A DNA stretch of 64,000 nt from Crossaster papposus (Eukaryota; Echinodermata; Asteroidea; Velatida; Solasteridae), in the NCBI GenBank assembly GCA_037893245.1, contig JBAIAA010000877.1, forward strand, positions 310,001 through 374,000, written 5' to 3'. Below, piece after piece: positions 10,408 to 22,007 of the stretch; positions within the stretch are counted from its first letter, which is position 1, and every line of letters starts with the position of its first letter. The translations under genes were made by a program, and so were the position numbers. Below the pieces are notes generated by a model. The model was not told where the DNA came from. It saw only the letters and a list, made by a program, of their open reading frames with translations, and searched no databases.

Positions 10408-10853
10408 TACGGAGCTCTGGAAGTGCCATCCGACTTGTTTACATCCTGACATATTTTATCTCAGGATGACGACATAATAAAGGTAAAATGACGACATCCT
10501 TTGATATTTGTTCGCGTAATGGCGACATCCTGAGATAATATATCGCGGGATGACGACATCCTGAAAGTACGATGACGACATCCTGAGATAATATATCGCG
10601 TGATGACGACATGTTGAAAATAGGATGACGACATCCTGATATAAGATATCGCGGGATGACGACATGTTGAAAGTATGATGACGACATCTTGAGATAATAT
10701 ATCGCTGGATGACGACATGCTGAAAGTGGGATGACGACATCCTGAGATAATATCTCAGGATGTCGTCATTACGCGAACAAATATCAAAGGATGTCGTCAT
10801 TTTGCCCTTATTATGTCGTCATCCCGCGATATCTTATATCAAGATGTTATGCC
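10408..10853. mobile_element. Fold-back element E2 (copy 0), cut at the duplication joint
   Basis: It starts TACGGAGCTCTGG at 10408 after the CAAAAG target copy. It matches E2 of copy 2 (42755-43417) until about 10853, where it stops abruptly against copy 1 sequence. The right half is missing. Confidence 0.75.
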
Positions 10854-10882
10854 TTGTTATTACCAGGAATTATGCCTTGTAG
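10848..10882. other. Junction between copy 0 and copy 1
   Basis: Fold-back sequence ends in ATGTT near 10853 and copy 1 sequence begins at about 10860. The string TATGCCTTGT occurs on both sides (about 10849 and 10871), as if a few bases of the exon were copied into the joint. Intact downstream intron sequence is seen only in copy 2 (39250 leftwards). Confidence 0.6.
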
Positions 10883-11007
10883 GCACTGCAGGAGTCTATC
10901 TGACGTTGGTTGATCACCGTGACCAAAGTACCAGGCCTTCATTTGCTCCTTAGTTGTCATATCTTTCTCACCCACTTTACCGTGACCTATTTTCAGGTAC
11001 CACTTAC
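10864..11007 (-). pseudogene. FAD-dependent oxidoreductase pseudogene, penultimate exon (copy 1)
   Basis: The minus strand reads KWYLKIGHGKVGEKD, then AWYFGHGDQP and LQGIIPG, typical of the substrate-domain segment of DAO-family oxidoreductases. The acceptor is TTTTGTAG at 11015-11008. In copy 1 the sequence beyond 10864 has been replaced by the duplication joint, so the exon that should follow (seen at 38139-38383) is not present for this copy. Confidence 0.7.
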
Positions 11008-11154
11008 CTACAAAACATTTGGGGAAAGAAAACAAAATTTAGCTACATGTATTCAATGGGAATAGTATGGTGGTTTCATTGGGACTAACAAATGATCAGC
11101 GCGGACGCCAAGCACAAGTTCTCCTCTCGCTTGGTTGCAGCAAGTGAGTTAGGG

Positions 11155-11292
11155 GAGACTTGGGTTTGAGTCACCAAACATTGAGTCTGAGTCAGAGTCC
11201 CAGTCACCACTGTCGAGTCTTGAGTGCGAGTCCTGAATCAAACAGGTAGAGTCCGAGTCTGAGTCATAAGTCAAATGGTTGGGTCTGAGCAA
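11155..11292. repeat. Degenerate GAGTCT/GAGTCC hexamer repeat
   Basis: Many GAGTC motifs occur at six-base spacing. The repeat is shared with 39546-39665. Confidence 0.7.
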
Positions 11293-11727
11293 TATTTATT
11301 GGTATTTGCCAGAGATTCAGTAAGAATTCAAAATCCAAATTCAGTAAGAATCAAATATCTATATTACTATAATTGGAAATTCATAGCTATTTTCCCATTC
11401 ATAGCTATTTTATAGCTATTCCTATTTTGCAATCTATAGGTTGGTTGCGCACAAACATTACCGTTGTGACTTTGAATTTACAAGGTGGGATTCAGACCTA
11501 TACACGTCATGCATATCATTTGCATATCTCAGGAGGGAATCTCAGGAGGTACGCAAGATTCGCTGCTTGTAATACTGGACACCATTTGAAGTCTAGGAAC
11601 CAGACTAGGCTAGACATTGGAGGAGTGTGTTTACTCATAAAGATGTCAAAATCCAGCTGGATTATCTAATGGCCTGTTCTCTTAATGATTATACATTCAT
11701 TAGTCACATATACATGGTAATATTTAC

Positions 11728-12182
11728 CGTTTGGGTACGCCGGAATCGGTGGCAAAATGTAGCAGTCTTGTCCCAAGTCCGTTTCTCCCTCATGAACGTC
11801 TAAGGAAGGCATGCCCTGGAGCCTGTCCCTGTCATCTTCTATCAACTACAGAAGCACCACGACTTGAGGCTTGGCCGTTATATCAAGTTGCAACCCAGCG
11901 GGTAGTAGGTCTCCCACAGCAGTTGAGGCCCCAGTGCGGAGCAAGACTTTCTTAGCATTGATGGTCCTGTCGGCTTCGGTGGCTAGTGTAAATACGATGT
12001 GATAGATCGTCAACGAGGTCGTCCAATATTCTGCATCCTTGGCGCTGAGCCAAGGTCTGCTGGGCAAAAAGGAGCTTCTGCGGGCTCAGATGATGACACT
12101 GATCCCTGTCTGGTTGGCACCATCGAGTAGCTTACGGCCGAGGGAACCATCGTGTGCAGTCAGCCACAACACCCCAACGTCC
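11728..12182 (-). pseudogene. FAD-dependent oxidoreductase pseudogene, middle exon (copy 1)
   Basis: This is the equivalent of 148-602, with acceptor TTTACAG at 12189-12183 and donor GTAAAT at 11727. It carries the same frame change and the same in-frame TAG, between the segments KPQVVVLL and LIEDDRDRLQGMPSL. Its neighbours in the gene are the exon at 14878-15002 (5' side) and 10864-11007 (3' side). Confidence 0.7.
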
Positions 12183-12303
12183 CTGTAAAAATGTATCCCT
12201 ACAGAGAAAATGATAGGTAACCAACTATTTAAGGTGTCATGTAATTAATGGCTGTTGACCGGTTCCCAGCCATTTTCCACTCGATAATAATAGCAAGTAC
12301 TTA

Positions 12304-12541
12304 GTGAAATATTCCAAATACCATCTCAGCTCCCGGGGGAGCATACAGCTCGATGCTGCCATTTCGGCGCAAAGAAGCTATTCCAATGACCATCTCTGCC
12401 CTCACAGGTACCCATTTACGCCTGGGTGGGGAGAAGCAGAGGCACACGCACAACCCCAGGTTGGACTCGAACCCACAACCTGCAGAATTACCAGCAGACC
12501 ACAAATGAAATGCTCCCGGCCACGATGCCACTCCACAGCCC
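12304..12541 (-). repeat. tRNA-derived SINE (copy 1)
   Basis: Same insertion as 724-961, with B box GGGTTCGAGTCC near 12470 on the minus strand. Confidence 0.7.
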
Positions 12542-12589
12542 TAAATAAGTGGTCTTCTACAATTGAAAACTTTGATATGAGAGTTTTTT

Positions 12590-14041
12590 TACGGAGCTCT
12601 GGAAGTGCCATCCGAATTGTTTACATCCTGACATATTTTATCTCAGGATGACGACATAATAGAGGCAAAATGACGACATCATTTAATATTTGTTCGCGTA
12701 ATAGCGACATCCTGAGATAATATATCGCGAGATGACGACATGCTGAAAGTAGGATGACGACATGCTAAAAGTAGGATGACGACATCCCGAGATAATATAT
12801 CGCGGGATGACGACATCCTGAGATAATATATCGCGGGATGACGACATGTTGAAAATAGGATGACGACATCCTGAGATAATATATCGCGGGATGACGACAT
12901 GTTGAAAGTAGGATGACGACATCCTGAGATAATATATCGCGGGATGACGACATCCTGAGAGTAGGATGACGACATCCTGAGATAATATATCCCGGGATGA
13001 CAACATGCTGAGAGTAGGATGACGACATCCTGAGATAATATATCCCGGGATGACGACATGCTGCTGAAACCATGTAGGATCCTGATTAGATCAGCAATAC
13101 GAAAGCTTAAAGGGACCATCGGCGTTTCCGCGTTTCAGAATGAAAAACCATGTAAAGACGGACACTTGGTGCAATGCTCGCAGTCAGCATACGATAGGCC
13201 GGGTAGCAGCGCGGCGAGTCTCTGCCTCGATTTTTGTCATACCCCTTGCGAGGTTTTATGTTAATGAGGCTTCCCTTAAATTTCAAAAATTATTTTGTCC
13301 CATTTATCACAGAAAATAAACACAACCACACACATAATGTTGTTGTAAACATTATACTTTATTGATTTAAGCAAACAAAATCCGTATTACATGTTTCCTT
13401 TAATCAATCCGTATGGTAGGCTTTGTCTATTTCCGTGATGCTTTTGCTTTGGCCTTGACGCTTTGACTTTGGTCGTGACAGTTGTGGACCACCGTAGTAT
13501 TTCGTTAAAAGACGTCTTCTTGAGAGATATGATTTAATATCCTGAAAAGACGTCTTTCCAAGATACGATTATCATGGAAAGGCGTCTTTTTGTGATACGA
13601 TTATCATAGAAAGACGTCTTTCTGAGATACGATATTAGGAAAGATATATTTCCGAGATACGACATCACGGAAAGACATATTTTTATATCAGTATTCCGTC
13701 TTTTTGAGATAAATTATCTCAGAAACGCGGAAACGCGGATGGTCACTTTAAGCTTCCGTATTGCTGATCTAATCAGGATCCTACATAGTTTCAGCAGCAT
13801 GTCGTCATCCCGGGATATATTATCCCAGGATGTCGTCATCCTACTTTCAACATGTCGTCATCCCGCGATATATTATCCCAGGATGTTGTCATCCTACTTT
13901 CAGCATGTCGTCATCATGCGATATATTATCTCAGGATGTCGCCATTACGCGAACAAATATCAAAGGATATCAGGATGTCGTCCTGAGATAAAATATGTCG
14001 GGATGTAAACAAGTCGGATGGCACTTCCATATTTTTCCGTA
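12590..14041. mobile_element. Fold-back element E1 (copy 1)
   Basis: TACGGAGCTC at 12590 and CCGTA at 14041 bound a 1.45 kb inverted structure flanked by T-runs (TTTTTT on the left, TTTTTC on the right), consistent with a 5-6 bp duplication. The arms are palindromic satellite (12620-13075 and 13795-13995) enclosing the inner GTAGGATCCTG arms. It lacks the two insertions found in copy 0, so it serves as the empty-site reference. Confidence 0.8.
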
Positions 14042-14192
14042 TTTTTCAGATGAATAACATTTTTGACTAACAAATAGTCACTTTTCTCACTTCCAGAAAC
14101 TTGTTTTAACCTCAAATTGATTCTGGACTTTTCAATGTTTCCTCTTTATAAAAAAAAAAGAAGATAATCCTATCCCCATTTTTCCTCAAAAG

Positions 14193-14718
14193 TACGGAGC
14201 TCTGGAAGTGCCATCCGACTTGTTTACATCCTGACATATTTTATCTCAGGATGACGACATAATAAAGGTAAAATGACGACATCCTTTGATATTTGTTCGC
14301 GTAATGGCGACATCCTAAGATAATATATCGCGGGATGACGACATCCTGAAAGTACGATGACGACATCCTGAGATAATATATCGCGTGATGACGACATGTT
14401 GAAAGTAGGATGACGACATCCTGATATAAGATATCGCGGGATGACAACATGTTGAAAGTAGGATGGCGACATCCTGAGATAATATATCTTGGGATGACGA
14501 TATGTTGAAAGTATGATGACGACATCTTGAGATAATATATCGCTGGATGACGACATGCTGAAAGTGGGATGACGACATCCTGAGATAATATCTCAGGATG
14601 TCGTCATTACGCGAACAAATATCAAAGGATGTCGTCATTTTGCCTCTATTCTGTCGTCATCCTGAGATAAAATATGTCAGGATGTAAACAAGTCGGATGG
14701 CACTTCCAGAGCTCCGTA
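14193..14718. mobile_element. Fold-back element E2 (copy 1), complete
   Basis: TACGGAGCTCTGG at 14193 and its inverse ending CCGTA at 14718 are flanked by CAAAAG at 14187-14192 and 14719-14724, a 6 bp target-site duplication. The interior is entirely palindromic satellite. The 152 bp between E1 and E2 is simple sequence with an A-run. Confidence 0.85.
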
Positions 14719-14877
14719 CAAAAGCTCTTGCAGAAAGGGCAAAACAGACTTTCGGCATGCGCAAGTCTACAATCCGTAACCTCTTCCCGCATCTTGTAGA
14801 CGTCAATGGTTCACAGGTTCACAGTACGCGTGAAATATTCGCACATGCATTCACACGTGCGTGCATTTCTCTCTCAC

Positions 14878-15002
14878 CTGTCAATCGTTCGATATCACTG
14901 AACCTTTGAGCTGCTCGTCTGCCAAGTTCTCCTGATTCAAAACTTCTGCTGATTCCACTAAATACTCGTCCCTCATCAAATACAGACCGGCTTTCATAAT
15001 TC
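14878..15002 (-). pseudogene. FAD-dependent oxidoreductase pseudogene, exon 2 (copy 1)
   Basis: The minus strand reads NYESRSVFDEGRVFSGISRS, then FESGELGRRAAQRFSDIERL, matching the part of DAO-family oxidoreductases that follows the dinucleotide fold. The donor is CAG|GTGAGAG at 14878. The expected acceptor reads TTTTTTTAA instead of TTTTTTTAG, so one base change appears to have removed the splice site. Copy 2 shares it. Joining to the next exon leaves the phase off, so a small exon or a few codons may be missing. Confidence 0.55.
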
Positions 15003-15430
15003 TTAAAAAAATAACCAGAAGATAGAATTGCAATTATTCATGATCCAGTGTTGTAGTACTAGAACTTGCACCAAATTATGTAAACATAATAATGACCCTA
15101 TAAACTCTCTGGCATGCTGTCATTTTCAAGAATTTTGAAGTAGTCTAAAGATGTGTCCCAGAGATGCATTTTTTTGAAATTTCTATTAAGCAGTTGGTTC
15201 AATATCAAATCTAAAAATATTATTGGTTCAAATCTAAAAATATTATTTTCTTGGTATATATAGCATCCACAGAACTAAACCTTCGTCAGTTTAGTTTTCA
15301 AGCACCTTTCTTTTAATTAGATTTTTGAGAACTTTTGCGGCTTTCAAACAATACAAATGTACAACTGACAATAAGTAAAACATTTTTGAGGTCTTGGATA
15401 TATTTGGACAATGTGCCCCTCTCAAAGATT

Positions 15431-15786
15431 TTAAAGGTAAACACCATTGGTAATTGCTTGAATTATCATGAATGGGTACATTTTTGGGGGTTGTATTTTG
15501 TAGTAAACATTGTTCAACTGACTTGTCTGGAGTTTTACAATCATGGATGCTGAGAAAAGCAAGAAAAACGACATTTGTTTTCAACCGGCGTCAGGCAGTA
15601 GTTCTTATTATTGTTTCTGTTTTTGTTATTATATAAATATCAATTTTCAGAACAATTGGAGGATATTTAGCGCAATTCTTTTGCTGGATGCCTACAATCA
15701 TTATTTACCTACAAATAAGTCAGATATTTCCTAATAATTTGGTAGTAATATGTTGCGATTTCGCAAATGGTGTATCCTATCTTTAA
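15431..15786 (+). mobile_element. TTAA-flanked MITE (copy 1)
   Basis: The cleanest member of the family: TTAAAGGTAAACACCATT at the left and AATGGTGTATCCTATCTTTAA at the right form inverted ends with TTAA at both limits. It was present before the duplication (partner at 44125-44483). Confidence 0.8.
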
Positions 15787-15813
15787 ATCTCGAGTGGAAA
15801 ACAAAAATCATAC

Positions 15814-15941
15814 CTCTTCGTGACTGGTTCACTGGGTCTGATAAGGCAAACCAAGATACCAGGCCACTCTGAGCAATATTTGGCTGCTGCACTGCCCCAC
15901 AAACCTGCCCCGACGAATACCTCGGTTGTAGTTGCAGACAT
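15814..15941 (-). pseudogene. FAD-dependent oxidoreductase pseudogene, exon 1 (copy 1)
   Basis: ATG at 15941 (minus) opens MSATTTEVFVGAGLWGSAAA, then KYCSEWPGILVCLIRPSEPV. GAGLWGSAAA is the GxGxxG dinucleotide-binding loop of the FAD fold. The donor is AAGAG|GTATG at 15814. Compared with copy 2 the strand before the loop is shorter (12 bases beyond a copy 2 frame change), leaving this exon itself open. Downstream exons carry disabling changes, so the gene is a pseudogene overall. Confidence 0.7.
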
Positions 15942-16988
15942 GACTGACAAACGATGGGGTTATCACGTACAGCTAGTAGTATGACACTAAATTACATGAA
16001 TAGAAAACACAAACAGAAAAGGTCAGGTAAATACAAAATGTAAACGGAAAATTTGTAGGTCGTCCTGATAAGAAAAGTATTAAGTTGATGTACGGGGTGT
16101 TCTGTACATGGGGTCATTTTTGACAATTTTGACAATTAACCATCATATATTTTTTCGGTTGCATGAAAATGCATGAGTATACCCACAGACTCTGTTTCTT
16201 GATTGACCGAGTGCTAGTCACATGGTATTTTCCATTTTTACTATCTTTCTGTGCACGACCAAAAGTACTATACCCGTAGCAACCATGGTACTATACCATT
16301 AGCAACCAAAGTAGTACCCATGGTGCAGTATTTGTGTGTAAATGTATGCTGATGTGCGCGTAGAGCGTAGCGCATTGAGCGTAGCGCGTATTGTTCCAAA
16401 GAGCCAGCGCTACAGAGCTGGAATAAAATTAAAGTTCATTTTAACTGTATTTAGATTATAATTATAAAATATTAAAACCAAGCTGTATCTGTGAGTGAGG
16501 CATGAAGGTAGGAAACCTCCATGGCATGGGTGAGGGGTTATAAACTTATATATTGTAACGGGTGTGAAAATACTGGTACGACTACGAGTACTAAATGACT
16601 AAAGAGACTGGAGAGATCGTGCTGTGGCTTCAAAGAATAATAACAGTTTTCTTATCTGTTCAATGCTTCCAATACTACAAGCACACACTATGCCTAATGC
16701 GCATAAACCGAATGTGTATGTGTGTAACAATGAGACGGAGCGTCAATGTGTATTGCAATCGAACGTCAAGTAAGACGCGCTCCGTGTACTAGGTCTACCG
16801 GGCTAGAACCAGTCACGACCTGAACATCGATCTGAATCTCTGAACCCCGAGCACTGATTTGGCTCATCTTTTATAGCGGTTTGGGCGCGTACATAACGCG
16901 TGGAGCTAGCGTTTCATAACAAAATGTCCTTTGCAATACCCTGATTGGTCATAAACTACTCCTCCATGTATTATTCCAAATCACAATA
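15942..16988. other. Gene-free spacer upstream of the oxidoreductase pseudogene
   Basis: No coding region is seen. The matching sequence in copy 2 is 44653-45696. Repeated TAGCAACCA strings occur near 16285-16315, and GAGCGTAGCGC motifs near 16360-16390. Confidence 0.5.
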
Positions 16989-17892
16989 ATAGTCCAGGGA
17001 AAATAAGTTTTGACCTCACACAAATTGCAATAGAATATTTTTCACCACAGTGCACTTCTATAAGGTCCCTAGAATGACATACTAAAAATCTCAAAAAATC
17101 CAAGTGGTGGAAATAATATGAATAGTTTGCATAAATCGTTTATCCCTGCCGTGTAATATATCTATTCCTATATTTGGGTATAATTATTATTATTTTTTGG
17201 GGGAAAAGTTTATTTTGGTGATTCTACTTGCATTATCTTACTTCAATAACATTTTCTAAAGCATACAAGTGACTGACTACTTATTGTGGGGATTTCCTTG
17301 AACTCGTTCAAGTCTCCTATGTTAGGCAACCCTTTAACTACATTTTCGCCCAATTTATGGACACACCAATTTCCCCAGTTGTCGTTTGCTGGGCTAAATA
17401 TCACAATGTTATCATTGTTCGTATGATTTTCCATAAGGTTTTAATATGTTAACTGTGCCAGTAAGCAACTTGGTGAATTTGAAGCTCACCAATACTGACT
17501 ACTTGATGATATCTGGAGACAGTGTAAATGTGCACATGTTTATGGGTTCATGAAGTTGTCATTTTGGATAATTACTATGTTCACATAATTATTCAGTCAC
17601 TTACAGTGTATATGCTTTAGAAAATGTTATTGAAGTAAGGATATGTAAGTAGAATCACCAAAATAAACTTTTCAAAAAATAAATAAAAATAATCTACCCA
17701 AATATATGAATAAATATATTACGCGGCAGGGATTAACGATTTATGCAAATTAGTCATATTTCCACCACTTGTATTTTTTGATATTTTTAGTATGTTATTC
17801 TAGAGAGCTTAGAAGTGCACTGTGGTGAAAAATATTCTATTGCAATTTGTGTGGGGTCAACAAAAGAAAATTAAGTATTTTCCCTGGACTAT
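16989..17892. mobile_element. Large fold-back MITE (copy 1)
   Basis: ATAGTCCAGGGAAAATA at the left and its inverse at 17892 begin inverted arms of about 440 bp that meet near 17450. The arms are imperfectly complementary, so the element is old. Copy 2 has the left arm at 45697 and a longer centre, with a second element nested in it. Confidence 0.75.
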
Positions 17893-17949
17893 AATCCTAC
17901 TCCTACCGTCTTGACCTAGATGAAATTGCTTAGATGAAATAAACTTGTA

Positions 17950-18437
17950 TAAAGCCCTGTCCGCACTGGACTTAATTTGGGCAAACTAACCGAGCCAATG
18001 GGTAACTTGCCCATTTTAAGTCCAGTGCGGACAGCCTGGGTAACTTTCCTCACAGGTAACTTACCCACGCCGCGCGGGAAGTTTAACCGAGCCAAAGGTG
18101 CCCAGGAAGATTGACCAGGAAGATTTAACCGAGCCAGAAAATCCAGTGCGGACGCGACGTCTCGGTTAAATCTTCCATCACCCATTATGTAAGAAAATAA
18201 TGTTGAGAGCTAGCGTCGGGAACAGACGATCCGGTCGTCAAGTCGCGGTCATAGGTCACGCAGGGCGCCCTCTTTATTGTTTTGGAGCCAGCTTGGTTAG
18301 TTTACCCATCGTCTCGGCAATTCTACCCGCGTCAAATGAATCCAAGTGCGGACAGTGGGAAGATCAACCCATCGGAATGTTACCCGGCGTCATGGTCAAA
18401 TTACCCAAAATGTTTATCCAGTACGAACACGGCTTAA
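17950..18437. mobile_element. MITE with GTCCGCACTGGAC ends
   Basis: AAGCCCTGTCCGCACTGGAC at 17952 and the inverted, diverged GTACGAACACGGCTT at 18435 are the terminal repeats. Internal copies of TCCAGTGCGGAC occur near 18012 and 18141. Copy 2 lacks this segment. Confidence 0.65.
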
Positions 18438-20540
18438 GTCATTTCATTTAACAATAACTCTGCTATTATTTTATCATAGGCTCTATTGTTAATACGTGGC
18501 CAACTGTATTGACATGAATTTTGTCCATAGAAATAGGAAATGTAACTTGATACTTATTTCTTATCTTCCATAAGGCCTATCAATTACGTTTGGTAGAACG
18601 ATTGTGTAAAATGACCTGTGACATCGCATAGCACCCCCGCTTATAGTGGTACGGTCGGCATGCACTATTTTTCAAAATCAAAGTGTCTGATGCAGCTTGC
18701 GGAATACACCTTGAAATTTCACTTTTCATTCAAATCGTATGTAAATCTTAGTACCACAATCTTATTCGTCGATGTGTACTTGCATCTCAGATGGCTTATC
18801 GAGTACTTTTGTGGCCTTTTTGAGGGTGAAATCGGATGTTTTGGGCAAACATTAGTCGGAGTAACTTGAACCCAAAAATCACCTTTTTCAACATGTAGAC
18901 ATGTCGGGTGATATCCAAGCAAGAGCCCTTTGGATCGCTGTACGGAATGTCTGCACATCGATCCCCCATGACCTCCCACACTTATCCCCCAAAAATGTCA
19001 CGGAAAACGGCCACTTACAAAAATGCTGCTTGTCCCCAGTAGGCAAAGGATCAAGGAAGACACTAACAGTATCAGTGTGTTCTTACAACAAGTACCTTTC
19101 AAACAAGTGAGAAAATCAGGCCTCAAAATGTTGAGCAATGTTCGCCGATTCAAATGCACATAATTAATGAATTATAGCCATTGTTGAGCAAAGTCAACGG
19201 CTGTTTACTGTTACCTGTTTCGTGCACTGTGCAGTAGTGGTAGTGGATGGCTAATGACAAAGTGAAATATTACTTTGGTTGTAGCCATCTGAAATGTGTT
19301 TCAAATGAAAGAGCTAGGTGAATGAGGATGATTGGTGTTTGTTTGAGGAAAATCGGTCATACGGTTTGAAAGTTATATCGTTTTTAAACGACACCTGTTG
19401 GTGAATTCCGTTACCTGGCAACCGTATAAACAATCAGTTAAATGAAATTCAATTTTAATTGGTCTGTAATTAATTAATGAAAGTATCAAAATTAGCACAA
19501 CTTCCTTTTTGTCAAAGAAAAATATTGATTAGTAAAGACAATATTGAAATAATGCATGCAAAGTTAATGAATGTTTAATTATGACAGAAGAAAAAGGGTT
19601 TTAAGACAAACACCGTTATTAAAACAAAGGAATTATGGGTAATTATTTTGAATATGGGTTCCAAGCAAAACGTGCAATAATCTTGGTTTTTATAACTCCA
19701 TAAATGACAATCCAAAACTTTAATCCCACTGTTGTTTTCAGAAATATTTAGAAGAAAATGGCGTCTCTAACTCGTTAATCATTTAACAACAATATTTACT
19801 GAATTTAATTAATTATAATATTTTGAATACTGCTAATTAGTGTATTTCTATAATAACAAAATACTGAAGATGGTCTATCAGTGTATATGGTTGATTAATA
19901 AAACACCAATTATGCTAGTGTATGCTCGCTACAAGCTTAATATATTATTGTTTTAAGAAAATGAAGTGTGAATTAATGTTAATTAATATGTTAATTAACT
20001 TAATTAGTATTAAGGTCTTGTTATATTTTCTTTAAAACCTTTTTTAAATTGTTTAATTAACTTAACTGATATTAATATGGTTTTGTTACATTTTATAATT
20101 TTTTTTAAGTGTACCTAAACTACTAGATCAATTAAAAAAGTTAATTACCTCTACCCCCCCCCCCCTTTTTGGGGGGGATAAGTCACGCCCTTTCACTTAG
20201 TTTAGTGTTGCCATTACGAAAGCAAATACAATCACATGTATCTTTTTTAGCAACACAGAATTCAGCGTGGTCCCCATGAAATGCAATGATGTTTCCCCTT
20301 GGATGTTTTGCAAATTATAATACAGGTTATGATATATTAGTAATTATTTTTAGTAATTTACTAGAATGACTTTACGATTGTGAAAGGCAGCATGCACATG
20401 CAAAAGACTACCCACCGTGTGTGTGTGCGTGGTAAACTATGCAGCTGGCTATGTGCATACACACGTACGTACATGTACACACGCAACGTCGCACATACGT
20501 CTGAAACCTTAATCACTCATGTTGCATTAGACTGTCTGGG
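18438..20540. other. AT-rich gene-free spacer
   Basis: The stretch at 18611-18675 resembles the centre of the fold-back at 46638-47454. After about 19250 the DNA belongs to the 7.15 kb block absent from copy 2 and is rich in TTAATTA. A C-run/T5/G-run hairpin lies at 20154-20177. An RFX-type X-box (GTTACCTGGCAAC) lies at 19410-19422. Confidence 0.45.
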
Positions 20541-20548
20541 TACCTGTC

Positions 20549-20557
20549 TATATAAAT
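20549..20557 (+). promoter_or_regulatory. Candidate TATA box of the 2A-led transposase gene
   Basis: TATATAAAT lies about 720 bases before a strong splice donor (AAG|GTAAGC at 21272). A start site near 20580 would give a 5' untranslated exon of about 690 bases. This is inferred from sequence only. Confidence 0.35.
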
Positions 20558-20579
20558 CGTGATAGTCTGGCCCGCGTAC

Positions 20580-21272
20580 AGGCATTCCAACGCATTTCAA
20601 TGCATTTCTCGATTAGAGGAGGCAAAAGCCAGACAAGCTGGTGTTCATACGACTACATTCCAAAGGCATGTGTTAGGAAGTTGGGACCAGCATGTACTTT
20701 GGTATCGATGCCATTGTGTAGCCAATGGATTAAGCTTTCGTTTGATGCGCGACTTTCTGTTGTCCAGTACATTCTGACATCGTGTTTTCGTCGGTGTTAG
20801 TTTTGTTCGATTATTTCAAAGCTTTTACTCTAATCGGATAAAATCTGGACAGTTATCAATGAAATAAGCATTTTAACAGCTTTATGTTGGTATCAAATTC
20901 AGATGTTTAGACCCCGATACGATTTTACTTCGAGCGTTAGAAAACGGATTATTCTGACTCGTGAAACCGACTGTGCGCGGTGTGATACCACGCACAGCCA
21001 CACGCACAAGCGACCGTATATCGCTACTGCGCACCTACCTCTGCGCCGCTTCACTGGCGCTGTACACAATCCTCGTTTCAACGTGAAGAATTGCGACCCC
21101 ACTCATAGCGATTACACAGGGCTATTGCGCGGGCGTTTGGTAGCAGTCTGTGTAAGAGCCTGTGTTTTCGTGTCATTGACATCGAGTGTTGTTTACCAGC
21201 GAAAACAAAAATCAGATTGATCAACGCGTTCTAAAGTTACGATTTTGCCGGAAATCCCACTTTTTTCAGAAG
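20580..21272 (+). other. Inferred 5' untranslated exon of the 2A-led gene
   Basis: The 3' limit is the donor AAG|GTAAGC. The intron runs 21273-22007 and ends TTTTTCATTTCAG directly before the ATG. The 5' limit is a guess from the TATA box. Confidence 0.35.
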
Positions 21273-22007
21273 GTAAGCTCACTTTTATGTTGATTTGAAG
21301 GTATAGGGGGTATAGACGGAAGAAAACGGACCTCGGAAATGGAAAGAACGATGTCTAATTAGTCTAATAAAATCAAATTGTTAATTGAAGATGTGTCGCC
21401 CTAAGTCGCCGTGTAATCAAATACACAGAAAGGTGCTGCGGGGAGTCTCGTACTATGAGTCGTAGTAAATCTTGGGGCGATTTCTGGGTAGACTTTGCAT
21501 GTGATATGGTGGCTTGTTTAACATTCGATTGTCGATATGTTGGTAATCAAGTGTTTAATTTAAAGTTTAACTAACTAATTAAGTATAATTTTATAATTAG
21601 TGAATATATATATATATATTTAAATGTAGTTTTATTTTTATAAAAAACAATAGAATTTATCTTTTTTTTTTTTCAATTTTTTTTTCATTTTTTTTTTTGT
21701 TTTGTTTTGAATGATCAGACATCAAGATGTGGTGACACATCTCTGATGATCTGTGACCTTGCGACCCGCAGGGTAGGGGGAACCCCTGGCCAAATTTTTA
21801 ATTTGAATTAAAACTTTGGTACTAATATCCTAAATTGGTGGCACGGATTTGCGGCTAGGCCCGCAGGCTAGTTTTTTTAAACAAAACTTAGTAGTTCGGT
21901 TTGATTCATTTAAAACTTTTTGGCCTGGTTTGTTGTATGCAGTTTACCATATTTTGCAATACTTCATTGCAACTTGCATCTAATTTTTGACATCTTTTTC
22001 ATTTCAG

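Noticed and set aside
21987-22007. Upstream TTG start adding seven codons (TSFSFQ) to the 2A protein
   Set aside because: These codons are the polypyrimidine tract and acceptor of an intron, and ATG at 22008 follows the AG directly.
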